Below, in pieces: positions 8,481-16,395 of a DNA stretch of 25,658 nucleotides. The notes beneath the pieces are model-generated. The model was given only the letters and a program-made list of their open reading frames with translations, was not told the origin of the DNA and made no database searches. Source of the DNA: a virus; IMG/VR virus record IMGVR_UViG_3300009120_000006, positions 1-25,658 of that record. One strand, written 5' to 3'. Within the stretch, counting starts at the first letter, position 1, and every line of letters starts with the position of its first letter. The position numbers and the translations under genes are program-made.

Positions 8481-8893
8481 GTGTAACCTCCAAATTTTAA
8501 TCCAGTCGGCGTAAAGCCAAATTTAAACGAGCAGGGCTTACGCTTTTCAGCAGCCTGCTCTCAATCAAACTGGAAATTTTTTAGTCGCCACCAGTAGGCG
8601 ACAAACATTTCTCAGGCCGGACATTTATTAGTCGCTGCCGGTACGCGACATTGATACACACTAGGCAGGGCGACGATCCTGCATTTCCCATCTATCCCAT
8701 CATGTACTCATGTACTGTGTTAGACAGTGGGCGAAGCTGCCAGTTCTACTTCTAGTGTGACTTTAACAATGAGCATGGACTTATTGGCAACGCCATGCTC
8801 GCACTTACAAGTCGCAGTTATGGCCGCGAAACGCCATCGCAAAGATAATCTCGCCACATTAGATTTGACTCCACATGAGTCATGGTATGTGGC
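8481..8893 (-). ncRNA. Candidate large structured RNA (413 bases without a gene)
   Basis: This block has no open frame but is packed with nested perfect inverted repeats. From right to left these are AATCTCGC/GCGAGATT (8847-8854 with 8897-8904) enclosing CACAT/ATGTG (8855-8859 with 8887-8891) and GACTC/GAGTC (8867-8871 with 8877-8881); ATGGC/GCCAT (8820-8824, 8833-8837); GAGCATGG/CCATGCTC (8771-8778, 8793-8800); ACTGT/ACAGT (8714-8718, 8724-8728); GCAGG/CCTGC (8665-8669, 8678-8682); GTCGC/GCGAC (8631-8635, 8645-8649); GTCGCC/GGCGAC (8584-8589, 8597-8602); and TCCAGT/ACTGGA (8501-8506, 8569-8574) enclosing GGC/GCC and GAGCAGG/CCTGCTC (8529-8535, 8554-8560). Both neighbours are leftward, so I assume leftward transcription. 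Phages are known to carry large ornate RNAs (GOLLD, ROOL); I cannot match it to either. Confidence 0.5.
8581..8650. repeat. Two related hairpins with a shared loop pattern
   Basis: TTAGTCGCCACCAGTAGGCG and TTAGTCGCTGCCGGTACGCG each continue with ACA and share the plan GTCGC-N-NCCNGTA-N-GCGAC. They stand 47 bases apart inside the candidate RNA. A weaker third relative (GTCGC ... GCGA) is at 8811-8829. Confidence 0.7.
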
Positions 8894-9097
8894 TTAGCGA
8901 GATTGCCTGTGTTTACAATTAAAGCAAGTATTAGTGATTGTAGTCCAATCAACATTCTTGCGGGCACGTAACTTAATTAACTCTGGAGCATTTATTAGCG
9001 TCATATCATATCCGCAACATCCATCACATATGAGCGATTGTATTAAGGGGCAGAAGTACATTCCTTCGTTTTCACAGAGGGTGCATTTGAGGTTCAT
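8894..9097 (-). CDS. Small cysteine-rich (zinc-binding) protein
   Basis: The 67-aa product begins at an ATGA overlap with the stop of the metallophosphoesterase gene, so translation is probably coupled. It has eight cysteines: C5-x2-C8, C16, C24-x2-C27-C28 and C58-x2-C61, enough to hold one or two zinc ions, with a basic end (KHRQSR). The last codons and stop form one arm of a strong hairpin that continues into the gene-free block downstream. The protein is likely a small nucleic-acid or protein adaptor; I do not recognise it. Confidence 0.75.
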   Translation of the reverse strand: MNLKCTLCENEGMYFCPLIQSLICDGCCGYDMTLINAPELIKLRARKNVDWTTITNTCFNCKHRQSR

Positions 9098-10365
9098 GCA
9101 GTTATCACCGAATGTATAATATCAGTTAACCCCAGTTCACGATCCCACACAAAACTTTGCGCCTTTCTGACCGCACCTACATAACCACTCTCATAATGCC
9201 AACTGTCTGTAGCAGTAATACTAGACACATTTCTGATTATGATATTACTTTCTTCTCTGACCTGTTCACTATGTAAATGTCCAAGATGAACTTCATGCCA
9301 CAATGTTCTACCCCATGCTTCCCTGGCTTCAGTAGGCATTAGTCCGGCAATTCTCTTTCTTTCCGAATCACCATGAGCAAATGCGATGAGGCACTTGCCA
9401 AACTCAACATACTTACGAGATTTAGGGTCAATGTCCACTGTTACATATGGATGATTTCTATACCACGCATACAGATAATTAACTGCATAGTATGAAGTAG
9501 TCTTGTCGTGATTGGAGCCTATGTAGAATGTCTCTACTGGAGCAACATTAGACAACAAATCTATACCTTCAACCAACATCTCAATGCCCTTTAGGTAGAG
9601 TTTTTGCCACCTCATATCAGTATCTTGTCTCGTGCCCTTTGTGGTTGAGCTTTCAATATTATCGAAGTGGAAAAAGTCATTTGCCCACACAAAGAGTATT
9701 TTTTCGAACTTATAATGTTGTGTACGAGTAATAATATCGTTTATTACATGTAAAAATCGTTGTTTTGCTATTTTATAATCATAACTCTCACCAGTTTCAC
9801 CATACCAACAAAGCTTGCCGACATGCGCATCTGCGATGTTCACTTCGAGCATTTTGCCTTTAATATCATATCTCACTGGTTGATGGGATGGGGGAGTATA
9901 CGATTTAGAGAATGTTTCAAAATGTTCTTCTATCTCTTGAAGTGAAATGCTATCAACTCTTGGCTTAACCACAATCCTGCTTGAGTATTTTACATTCTCG
10001 CCAACATGCCACATACTGTTTCTGGAACTAACTATCTCCCACGACTTATGGCAATATCCATGTGCTTTCAGTAAATATGTAGCATCTTTAGCCTGTTCAG
10101 CAGACATTTCAAGCAGTTTATCAGAAACTTGACTGCCGTCTTTGTTTAGTTCTATAGTTTCTTTATATGTATTTACATTACTTGTATTGGATTCAGTTTG
10201 CTTAGTTGGATTGCGTACTATACCGTGCTTACGTTCATACTTGCGTATCGCGTCTCTAGCCGCTTCTCCATCTATCCCAAACTTAGAACCCAACTCAGGC
10301 CATGATATATTTAGTTTGCCCTCTCGCTTTTGTAGTCCAAGAGCAATTAACTCATCCTTGTTCAC
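9094..10365 (-). CDS. Calcineurin-like metallophosphoesterase with N-terminal HTH-like part
   Basis: The 423-aa product starts with GTG after AGAGGTGA. Residues 1-50 look like a helix-turn-helix region (LNISWPELGSKFG then EAARDAIRKY), followed by a linker. From residue 170 the metallophosphoesterase motifs appear in order: D179-A-H181 (NIADAHVGK), N229-D230 with H233 (variant of the GD.H motif), N285-H286-D287 (GSNHD), H331 (AFAHGD) and H360-x2-H363-x-H365 (HLGHLHS). These ligate two metal ions. Similar phage proteins are often annotated as DNA repair exonucleases (SbcD/Mre11 fold), but no partner ATPase of that kind is visible. It is co-transcribed with PhoH and the Cys-rich protein. Confidence 0.88.
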   Translation of the reverse strand: MNKDELIALGLQKREGKLNISWPELGSKFGIDGEAARDAIRKYERKHGIVRNPTKQTESNTSNVNTYKETIELNKDGSQVSDKLLEMSAEQAKDATYLLKAHGYCHKSWEIVSSRNSMWHVGENVKYSSRIVVKPRVDSISLQEIEEHFETFSKSYTPPSHQPVRYDIKGKMLEVNIADAHVGKLCWYGETGESYDYKIAKQRFLHVINDIITRTQHYKFEKILFVWANDFFHFDNIESSTTKGTRQDTDMRWQKLYLKGIEMLVEGIDLLSNVAPVETFYIGSNHDKTTSYYAVNYLYAWYRNHPYVTVDIDPKSRKYVEFGKCLIAFAHGDSERKRIAGLMPTEAREAWGRTLWHEVHLGHLHSEQVREESNIIIRNVSSITATDSWHYESGYVGAVRKAQSFVWDRELGLTDIIHSVITA

Positions 10366-10376
10366 TATTTCACCTC

Positions 10377-11057
10377 TTACAAACTATCTGCATGTTGAGC
10401 CATCCAACCTCTAAAGTTTTTAGTTAGAGTACAAATTTTAGCTCGTTCTGGTTCACGAAACCATTCAATATATCTTTCAAAACCAGATAAATTGGGATTT
10501 GGCAAATCACATTGTCCACTGTGTCCAATTACCACAACCTTACAAGAATCATGACATCTAGTTAGCATTTTTTGAAGCTGCTCTTTGGTAAAATTTTGAG
10601 CTTCGTCAATAATTACAACCTTGTTCTTAAGGTTTGTACCACGCTTAAACGTATGTGATGCGGTTTCTACCCATACACAGCCAGTTTTCTTTTTTAATTC
10701 TGTAATATTATTTGGGTTCACAATAGCTTTGTCTGGCTGCTCTCCAATTTCTATTAGTGCATCTCGTAAGGGGGCCGTATATTCTAATTCTTTTTCATAT
10801 TGGTCTCCAGGTCTAAAACCCATCTTCGATTCCTCTACCGGAGAGAAAACATATACCAGACCATCTTTCCTCTTCTCACCCACAAGTAATTTCGCTGCCG
10901 CAACTGCGATTGTAGTTTTTCCTGTACCAGCCGCCGCATTGCAAAACACAATGTCAAAATTATCGGAGTAAATTGCATCTGCAAAATCCTCTTGTTCCGG
11001 TGTTATCTTTTGCCGCAGTCCGAAAAATAGGTTATTATCGGGCAATTTCTTTTTCAT
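10377..11057 (-). CDS. phoH: PhoH-type ATPase/RNA helicase-like protein
   Basis: The 226-aa product is close to the usual length of the PhoH core. It has Walker A AAAGTGKTT (41-49), Walker B VVIIDEAQN (147-155), a sensor segment VIGHSGQCDLP (176-186) replacing the usual GD..Q.DLP, and a terminal KNFRGWMAQH with an Arg-finger candidate. ATG at 11057 follows a weak GGGGG site by nine bases. The gene ends 11 bases before the metallophosphoesterase gene. PhoH-like proteins are common phage accessory genes with proposed roles in RNA or phosphate metabolism; the true function in phages is not settled. Confidence 0.9.
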   Translation of the reverse strand: MKKKLPDNNLFFGLRQKITPEQEDFADAIYSDNFDIVFCNAAAGTGKTTIAVAAAKLLVGEKRKDGLVYVFSPVEESKMGFRPGDQYEKELEYTAPLRDALIEIGEQPDKAIVNPNNITELKKKTGCVWVETASHTFKRGTNLKNKVVIIDEAQNFTKEQLQKMLTRCHDSCKVVVIGHSGQCDLPNPNLSGFERYIEWFREPERAKICTLTKNFRGWMAQHADSL

Positions 11058-11149
11058 AAATAGACGCCCCCTACTCTATCTCTTATCGAGTGCTCTACTA
11101 CATATCTTGCCACTAAGCAGTCGCACGTCCTTTCATGAATGTGAGGATT

Positions 11150-12169
11150 TTATTCTGTACTATCATCAAAGTCAAGCAGTCCTAACGCTGCTCGTTGTCG
11201 CTTAGAAAGACTGGAGAACGTAATATGTTTTCTACTACCATCATTCATTTCTCGCATTTTGTATCTTGATAGTATTCCTGTATCTACATTTTCTTCAGTA
11301 GGTTTACACAAATAATAACCTAATACATCCAAACAAACGCGAACCCTGTCATCATCCCATCCTGCCTCAATATGTCTTTTGTACTTTTCTAATATCTCAT
11401 CAACGACCATTTTGCGCTTAACCACATCCTTAGTATTAGGCAAAATAGTCTTTGTTCCATCTGGAAGTATTAATTTCATACCCTCTGGTTCCTTTGCTGC
11501 CCTCGTTGGCTTTTTCTTCTTTTCTTTGACCTTTTTTGGTTTGGGTGTAAAATCGTTTAGCCCCTCAATTATACGGCTGGGGAACTCATTTTCTGCCATT
11601 TTTGTTCCCAAAGAGCAGTAATTATCTCGGCGGTTACGCCTTTTGCACACTACACAGTCATTTCGCAGCCCGTCTTCGTTTCCATCATGCTTGTGAAAAA
11701 ACATCTCTGTCGCCGGATACTGTTCACCGCATACGCGGCAAGTCTTCCATTCGCTCTCAATGTAGTTCATATGTACCCAACGGAGCCATTCCATATTGTT
11801 TTGCTCAATGATTTTCCTACAAATCTTGTCCACTGAGCGATCTATCCTTCTTGTCTCCACCATCAACAATTCTGCAATATCCTCAACCATTAATCCTGAA
11901 CCTAACAACTTGACCAATGCGGACTGATTGTCTATTAGCTTAGCCTTCTCAATCAATATGTCAAGGTCGGAGAATAGCACTACAATCTCCTGATTAACAT
12001 TCTTAAAATTCGAAACCCCAAGTTTTCCACCAGAATCTTGCATAAAATCATTATAAATATCTAACTGTGCCTTTAGTGTAATTAGCCCCTTAACCACATC
12101 CACATCACTCAGTCGAGTAAAATGAAATTCTCTTTCTCTTTTGTATATGTCCACCTTCACACGGCCCAC
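11150..12169 (-). CDS. DNA-binding protein with HTH and C-x2-C-x24-C-x2-C zinc finger
   Basis: The 339-aa product starts with GTG nine bases after AGGAGG. Residues 85-120 read like a sigma-region-4 or Trp-repressor-type HTH (LVKLLGSGLMVEDIAELLMV, then a recognition helix with RRIDRSVDKI). Cysteines at 144, 147, 172 and 175 form the same finger as in the terminase-side protein and the homing endonuclease. Residues 208-230 are a Lys/Pro-rich linker (KPKKVKEKKKK), and the end is acidic. It is the second gene of a leftward operon from the promoter at 12.4 kb. A phage transcription regulator is my best guess; a packaging or endonuclease-derived protein is possible. Confidence 0.65.
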   Translation of the reverse strand: MGRVKVDIYKREREFHFTRLSDVDVVKGLITLKAQLDIYNDFMQDSGGKLGVSNFKNVNQEIVVLFSDLDILIEKAKLIDNQSALVKLLGSGLMVEDIAELLMVETRRIDRSVDKICRKIIEQNNMEWLRWVHMNYIESEWKTCRVCGEQYPATEMFFHKHDGNEDGLRNDCVVCKRRNRRDNYCSLGTKMAENEFPSRIIEGLNDFTPKPKKVKEKKKKPTRAAKEPEGMKLILPDGTKTILPNTKDVVKRKMVVDEILEKYKRHIEAGWDDDRVRVCLDVLGYYLCKPTEENVDTGILSRYKMREMNDGSRKHITFSSLSKRQRAALGLLDFDDSTE

Positions 12170-12344
12170 CGTTATTAACCTCCTCTTGTAATTGGTATAT
12201 TAAATCCTGGTACTCTGAATAACTAAAAATCCTAGTGCCAACCCTGCGATACTGTATGTAAAAGTCATATTCTTCTTCATTCTCAGTATTAGTTCGTATC
12301 TTTTCTTCTAGCCAACTTATCACATCATCATTTGTACGGGACAC
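12105..12344 (-). CDS. Small acidic protein of unknown function
   Basis: The 79-aa product starts with GTG after a strong AGGAGGTG and is the first gene behind the leftward promoter. It begins MSRTNDDVISWLEEKIRTNT, is rich in Glu, Tyr and Arg, and is predicted by eye to be helical. Its last 65 bases overlap the next gene in another frame, and the ribosome site of that next gene lies inside it, so translation of the two is coupled. The basic tail (HIQKRKRISFYSTE) is encoded in the overlap. No family is recognised. Confidence 0.7.
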   Translation of the reverse strand: MSRTNDDVISWLEEKIRTNTENEEEYDFYIQYRRVGTRIFSYSEYQDLIYQLQEEVNNGGPCEGGHIQKRKRISFYSTE

Positions 12345-12372
12345 CCCTTATTCACCTCCTCCCGTTACCAAT

Positions 12373-12401
12373 AGTATATCAAATGGTTTTTACATAGTCA
12401 A
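12373..12401 (-). promoter_or_regulatory. Leftward promoter of the PhoH operon
   Basis: On the minus strand TTGACT (12401-12396), a 17-base spacer and TATACT (12378-12373) match the main bacterial sigma consensus. The first start codon is about 29 bases beyond the -10 box. Confidence 0.85.
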
Positions 12402-12434
12402 GAAAAATATTTATCAAATCCTATTGACTATGTA
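12391..12434. promoter_or_regulatory. 11-bp inverted repeat covering both -35 boxes
   Basis: TACATAGTCAA (12391-12401) and TTGACTATGTA (12424-12434) are perfect inverted copies 22 bases apart. Each arm contains the -35 box of one of two diverging promoters. A dimeric regulator bound to both arms would control recombinase and leftward operon together. Confidence 0.7.
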
Positions 12435-12452
12435 TATTGCTTACCCTATAAT
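12424..12452 (+). promoter_or_regulatory. Rightward promoter of the recombinase gene
   Basis: TTGACT (12424-12429), 17 bases and a perfect TATAAT (12447-12452) precede the ribosome site AAGGGAGG by about 14 bases, leaving a very short leader. Confidence 0.9.
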
Positions 12453-12482
12453 CATATTATAAAGCAAAGGGAGGCGATATTT

Positions 12483-13526
12483 ATGCGTACAGCAGAGAAT
12501 GTTGTGCTATTACACCAAGAAACAATTTATGAGTTGATTGATACTTACCTCGGCAAATTAACACCACTTACATGCAGGGCTTATAAGAAGGATATTGAAT
12601 CATTCTTTAGGTATCTAAGAAACAAAGATTTACAGCAACTTACTCGCGAAGACATTAAAGTGACCAATGCAGAAGTAACATCTTATCAAACACATCTTCG
12701 CAAGCTCTACAACAACCTAACTGTCAACCGCAAACTCGCTGGAGTAAAGGGGCTTTACAAATTCTTCTCTGCAAACATTGGTGGCAGCGACTTTCAGACC
12801 AAAGACGGCATCGACCTTCTTCGCGCAGTCAAAGTTGACTACCTTAAAAAAGCAAAGGCCAATAGTTACGGTATTCTAGCCTATGACGAGTACTTACGCA
12901 TACTTGATGCACTAAAATCACAGCATAAAGCAGAAGAAAAGAGTCTTTTTATGCAGGTTGGATATTTCACCAGCTACCGTATTACTGCATTACGCAATCT
13001 TACATGGGAATGCTTTGAACCAGATGGAGACGGCAATTACTATGTAAAAACAATAGACAAAGGTGACAAAGAAACTGACAATGGTATTCCTGGTTGGTTG
13101 TATAATAAACTGCGGGACACATTGTACAATGAGCATGATCCCAAGGGTGAAAAACAAAGAGTGTTCATGCTTGAAGCCAAGACTATTAATAAAGCACTCA
13201 AAAAGGCTTGTGATGATGTGGGCATTAACCACAAAAAGCGCAATATTGTGTTTCACTCCATTAAGAAGCTTGGTGTCAATGAGACTTACGAGCGCACAGG
13301 CGACATTTATGTAGCATCACAACAGGGGCAACACAACAATGTCGATACCACTGCTCAGGTCTATGTCAAAAAAAAGCGCAAACTTGGTGACATGCCACTA
13401 ATTCGCACAGACCAGCCTATAGACACATCTGCGTTGCACACCATGACTAGAGATGAGTTGATTGCGCTGATTGAGAGTGCGGATAACTATACTAAGAGTA
13501 GGCTTTTGAAGGGATTGGGAAAATAA
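12483..13526 (+). CDS. Tyrosine recombinase/integrase family protein
   Basis: The 347-aa product starts with ATG after AAGGGAGG. Residues 15-98 are a SAM-like core-binding domain (TYLGKLTPLTCRAYKKDIES). The catalytic domain shows Arg I in TSYRITALRNL (R166), the beta-hairpin Lys in TIDKGDKE (about K193), H258 in VFHSIKKLG, H284 in GQHNNVD and the nucleophile Y294 in AQVYV. The second catalytic Arg (HxxR) is replaced by Lys (K261), which is unusual. A 50-residue C-terminal tail follows. It is transcribed alone between a consensus promoter and a terminator, so it could serve integration, dimer resolution or copy control of a plasmid form. No att core is recognisable beside it. Confidence 0.88.
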   Translation: MRTAENVVLLHQETIYELIDTYLGKLTPLTCRAYKKDIESFFRYLRNKDLQQLTREDIKVTNAEVTSYQTHLRKLYNNLTVNRKLAGVKGLYKFFSANIGGSDFQTKDGIDLLRAVKVDYLKKAKANSYGILAYDEYLRILDALKSQHKAEEKSLFMQVGYFTSYRITALRNLTWECFEPDGDGNYYVKTIDKGDKETDNGIPGWLYNKLRDTLYNEHDPKGEKQRVFMLEAKTINKALKKACDDVGINHKKRNIVFHSIKKLGVNETYERTGDIYVASQQGQHNNVDTTAQVYVKKKRKLGDMPLIRTDQPIDTSALHTMTRDELIALIESADNYTKSRLLKGLGK

Positions 13527-13531
13527 AAAGT

Positions 13532-13554
13532 GGGCTACCTGCTAGGGGTAGCCC
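13532..13554. terminator. Bidirectional terminator between converging genes
   Basis: GGGCTACC (13532-13539) and GGTAGCCC (13547-13554) form an 8-bp stem with a 7-base loop. Leftward it is followed by ACTTTTTATTTT, rightward by GTTT, so it ends both the recombinase and the ATPase transcripts, more strongly the latter. Confidence 0.88.
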
Positions 13555-13556
13555 GT

Positions 13557-16028
13557 TTAAGTTGCTTGCCTACTACGAGATTTGTCCTGTATTTCCTTCT
13601 CTACGACACTCAAATGCTTACCATACATTCTCGCATGTCTCTTTGTAAGAAACTCATTGTTACGAGTGGTATACCTATCTGTCAGCAACGCCGGTGCATT
13701 CATAATGAAAGCCTCTTCATACTTGCCATCTGCGTTCATCCATATTGCAACGTATTGGTATTTTTTCGTCTGCTCCATGGCCAATTCTGGCGTAAATGTT
13801 GGCATAAGATACTCTTTAACCTGCTTATATGTGTTGATGTTAGTGTTCTTAAAGATATGCCAACTAAGTGATGATGACATAAGTGTGTCCACAAACCCTG
13901 AATATCCTTTAAATACTTCAAAACCATGGAACACAAAGATTGATGCCAACTTCCACTTGCGACCCTCTCTTAATATTCGCTCAAAACAGTCTACTGAAGC
14001 TTTACTTAAAAACTGATGAGGCTCGTTAATAACCAGCCATGTCATTGCGCCGCGTCCACCCAATGACAGCTTTGTCAGATACACATTCAGCGTTATCCAA
14101 TAACATAGTGTTTGTATGGTGGAATCAGCCATCTCCCTCTTAGGTATGCGATATATAATCACCTTGCCTTCTTCTAACCACTGCCTAGTTTTCAATGCAG
14201 GATTAGGTGTCTGACAGAATATAGGACGTAATATCTCATCTTCTGTTAATTCCGCAAGTCTGACAAATATCGGGCCGGATATGTTTCTCGCACTGCCCAT
14301 ACCGTCATAGTTTTCAAGCATTTCTGTGTCTCTGCCTTTTTCTTTCTCTTGCGCTATGATCGCCTTTCTGTATACAGAGTCTGTTAAGAGTCGCTTTATT
14401 AGCACGATGTCTGCACCTACTGCCCTAGACATAGCACGAAGGTAGTTGCGTGTCTGGAAGTTTTCAAAATCATCTCCCATAAGGAATTGAACTAACTCAT
14501 TGGTAATTCTACTTACAGTACGGGGATTTGAATTGTCGAGTGCTTCTGATAGTCCAATGTAAACAGGATAATCAAATTCAGCTAAGTCTATATCAATGAT
14601 ATCTTCTGGTGGTAAATGGTCACGTACTGCATCTGCTATGCCACGATGTTCATTGCGTTCATCTACAACGTCTATAATCACTGCACCTATGCCATGGTTC
14701 AGCTTAGATTCAACAATAAAATTTGCTACAGCCTGATCCTTACCCATACCCATAGAACCAATAAATGCACGAGTAGCCATAAGTCTATCTGGATTGTCTT
14801 TGGGTAAGTAAACATCAAACTTCTGACCACGTTTTTGTGCAGTTCCCATGTAAATGCCTTTATCGTCAAGGAAGGATTTAGGAATATCCACTTCAACGCT
14901 TCTATTGGCACTTATAGCCTCTTTGAATTCTTCCTGCACATGAGAAGTAGGTAATTGTACAATCTTGCCTATTTCATCCACGGACAATATAGGACTTAAC
15001 TGACGTGGATTCGGCACAACAAAAGAATTTACTTTTTCCCCGTAACGCAGATTAACCCTTATTAACTCTAGTTTATTGTCTCCTGCCAAATCAGTGAAAG
15101 CACTTGATATAGAATACGCAAGCATATCTCTTCGCGCAGGATTATCTGCACTTACTGCAAGATTAATAGATGTAGAGAACGCAGGTAGATTACGCTTCCG
15201 TTTTGTATGTGTGGAAAGAGAGCCATTAACAAGTATTTCTGCACGTTCAGTATCAACAATTTCTATTCTTTTCTTATCAGGATTGCTATTACTTCCATGG
15301 AATATTGAATTTTCAACTGCCGCTATTGTAGATTCAACGATATTGAATATTTCACAACATACAAAGAAGAATGCATTTTTAACTCCCTTTAGCAACTGCT
15401 GCAGGTCAAAGCCACTTTTTGTGGGAACCCCGCCTCTATCCCACACTCCCCATGCATAGTCAGTGACCTGTTTCCAATGTTTGCGAGACAGTGCTTCCAT
15501 CCCTACAAACAAACCAACAAAATCATTTGCCTTCATTTCCTGTGACACATGGACTATTTCACGTATAGGAGATAGCTGTTCAGTATAATCATGTTCAAGG
15601 CTAAACATATTTGATCTTGTTGTGCGAAGTTGATACATACTCAGATTGTCCTTTGAAAATTCTACAGACGAAAGTGGCACTTCCTCAACAGTACACCTTT
15701 TCCACTGCTCATGGGATTTAACTTTGATAAGAAAGACCTCTGCAAAAGATTCTGACATGCAAATATAGAATTCTACCTGCTTTTCTATTTTATCTTCTAC
15801 ACCTGGTTTGGCGCGGATAGTTACTATCCACCATATATCATCCTTGAGTCTATAAGTAAAATGCAGCCCATTACGAGTAAGTCTGGAAACGGGGGAGTCA
15901 TACATTGTCATTATTTCATGTATGGTGTACCACAACTTGCGATTCATTGAATTCAAAACTGTAGCATGTGGGGTTATCTTAAATAGTACCTTCTTGTTGC
16001 TTATAGTCTCAAACTTAAAATTAAACAC
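13557..16028 (-). CDS. HerA/TraG-like conjugation-type ATPase
   Basis: The 823-aa product starts with GTG after AGGGGTGAG. Residues 1-340 form a non-ATPase region with a hydrophobic stretch AFFFVCCEIFNIVES (219-233). SPILSVDEIGKIVQLP (345-360) is the short motif that precedes the P-loop in conjugal HerA/TraG ATPases. Walker A is GSMGMGKD (424-431), with Asp in place of the usual Ser/Thr, and Walker B is TWLVINEPH (663-671); a further conserved-looking FQTRNYLRAM (524-533) lies in the insert domain. Such enzymes pump DNA or protein through membranes in conjugation systems. It follows two pilin-like membrane proteins, and no relaxase is visible in the window. An alternative is a phage-specific membrane motor. 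Confidence 0.75.
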   Translation of the reverse strand: MFNFKFETISNKKVLFKITPHATVLNSMNRKLWYTIHEIMTMYDSPVSRLTRNGLHFTYRLKDDIWWIVTIRAKPGVEDKIEKQVEFYICMSESFAEVFLIKVKSHEQWKRCTVEEVPLSSVEFSKDNLSMYQLRTTRSNMFSLEHDYTEQLSPIREIVHVSQEMKANDFVGLFVGMEALSRKHWKQVTDYAWGVWDRGGVPTKSGFDLQQLLKGVKNAFFFVCCEIFNIVESTIAAVENSIFHGSNSNPDKKRIEIVDTERAEILVNGSLSTHTKRKRNLPAFSTSINLAVSADNPARRDMLAYSISSAFTDLAGDNKLELIRVNLRYGEKVNSFVVPNPRQLSPILSVDEIGKIVQLPTSHVQEEFKEAISANRSVEVDIPKSFLDDKGIYMGTAQKRGQKFDVYLPKDNPDRLMATRAFIGSMGMGKDQAVANFIVESKLNHGIGAVIIDVVDERNEHRGIADAVRDHLPPEDIIDIDLAEFDYPVYIGLSEALDNSNPRTVSRITNELVQFLMGDDFENFQTRNYLRAMSRAVGADIVLIKRLLTDSVYRKAIIAQEKEKGRDTEMLENYDGMGSARNISGPIFVRLAELTEDEILRPIFCQTPNPALKTRQWLEEGKVIIYRIPKREMADSTIQTLCYWITLNVYLTKLSLGGRGAMTWLVINEPHQFLSKASVDCFERILREGRKWKLASIFVFHGFEVFKGYSGFVDTLMSSSLSWHIFKNTNINTYKQVKEYLMPTFTPELAMEQTKKYQYVAIWMNADGKYEEAFIMNAPALLTDRYTTRNNEFLTKRHARMYGKHLSVVEKEIQDKSRSRQAT

Positions 16029-16038
16029 AGACTCACCC

Positions 16039-16395
16039 CTAACCTATCATAAGAATTGCAAAACCTACAACTCCAACCATGACTATTCTCCCGTACCATT
16101 TATTATTGTCACCAGTAACCATTAGTGCGAGAGCGCAACCCACGATTGCTAGAGTTATTATCTCTGGTAAGCTTGGGCGTATGTAGTTATATAATGCTAC
16201 TACACCTCTCTCAATCCATCTGAGAATTGCATCAATAACAGCACTATTGCCCGACGATGGATTTCCAAAGAATCTTTCAGGAGGGTTTTCTGGCAATTGT
16301 CTCAGCCAGTGTTCTACTGCTGGCGGAGAGCTACCAAAGAATCTGTCTGTAGATGATGGATTTCGAGTGAACCATTGTTTAATCCATTCCATCAT
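16039..16395 (-). CDS. Membrane protein with VirB2/TrbC-like helical hairpin
   Basis: The 118-aa product begins at a TAATG junction with the gene before it, so the two are translationally coupled. Residues 10-50 hold two copies of an NPxx..RFFGxxP motif (RNPSSTDRFFG and ENPPERFFG). Residues 78-94 and 103-117 are membrane helices joined by VTGDNNKWYGR. The same helix - TGDxxK - helix plan recurs in the 82-aa neighbour and resembles small VirB2/TrbC pilin-like proteins of type IV secretion. The last residue is one base frame away from the ATPase operon continuation (11 bases to its start). Function as pilin, channel or anchor for the ATPase is inferred. Confidence 0.65.
   Translation of the reverse strand: MMEWIKQWFTRNPSSTDRFFGSSPPAVEHWLRQLPENPPERFFGNPSSGNSAVIDAILRWIERGVVALYNYIRPSLPEIITLAIVGCALALMVTGDNNKWYGRIVMVGVVGFAILMIG

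Noticed and set aside
8481-8893. Group I intron or tRNA cluster
   Set aside because: I could not find the conserved P3/P7 core or any T-loop/acceptor pattern.
13527-13556. attP core next to the recombinase
   Set aside because: The inverted repeat there is a terminator with T-tract; no second copy or core was found.
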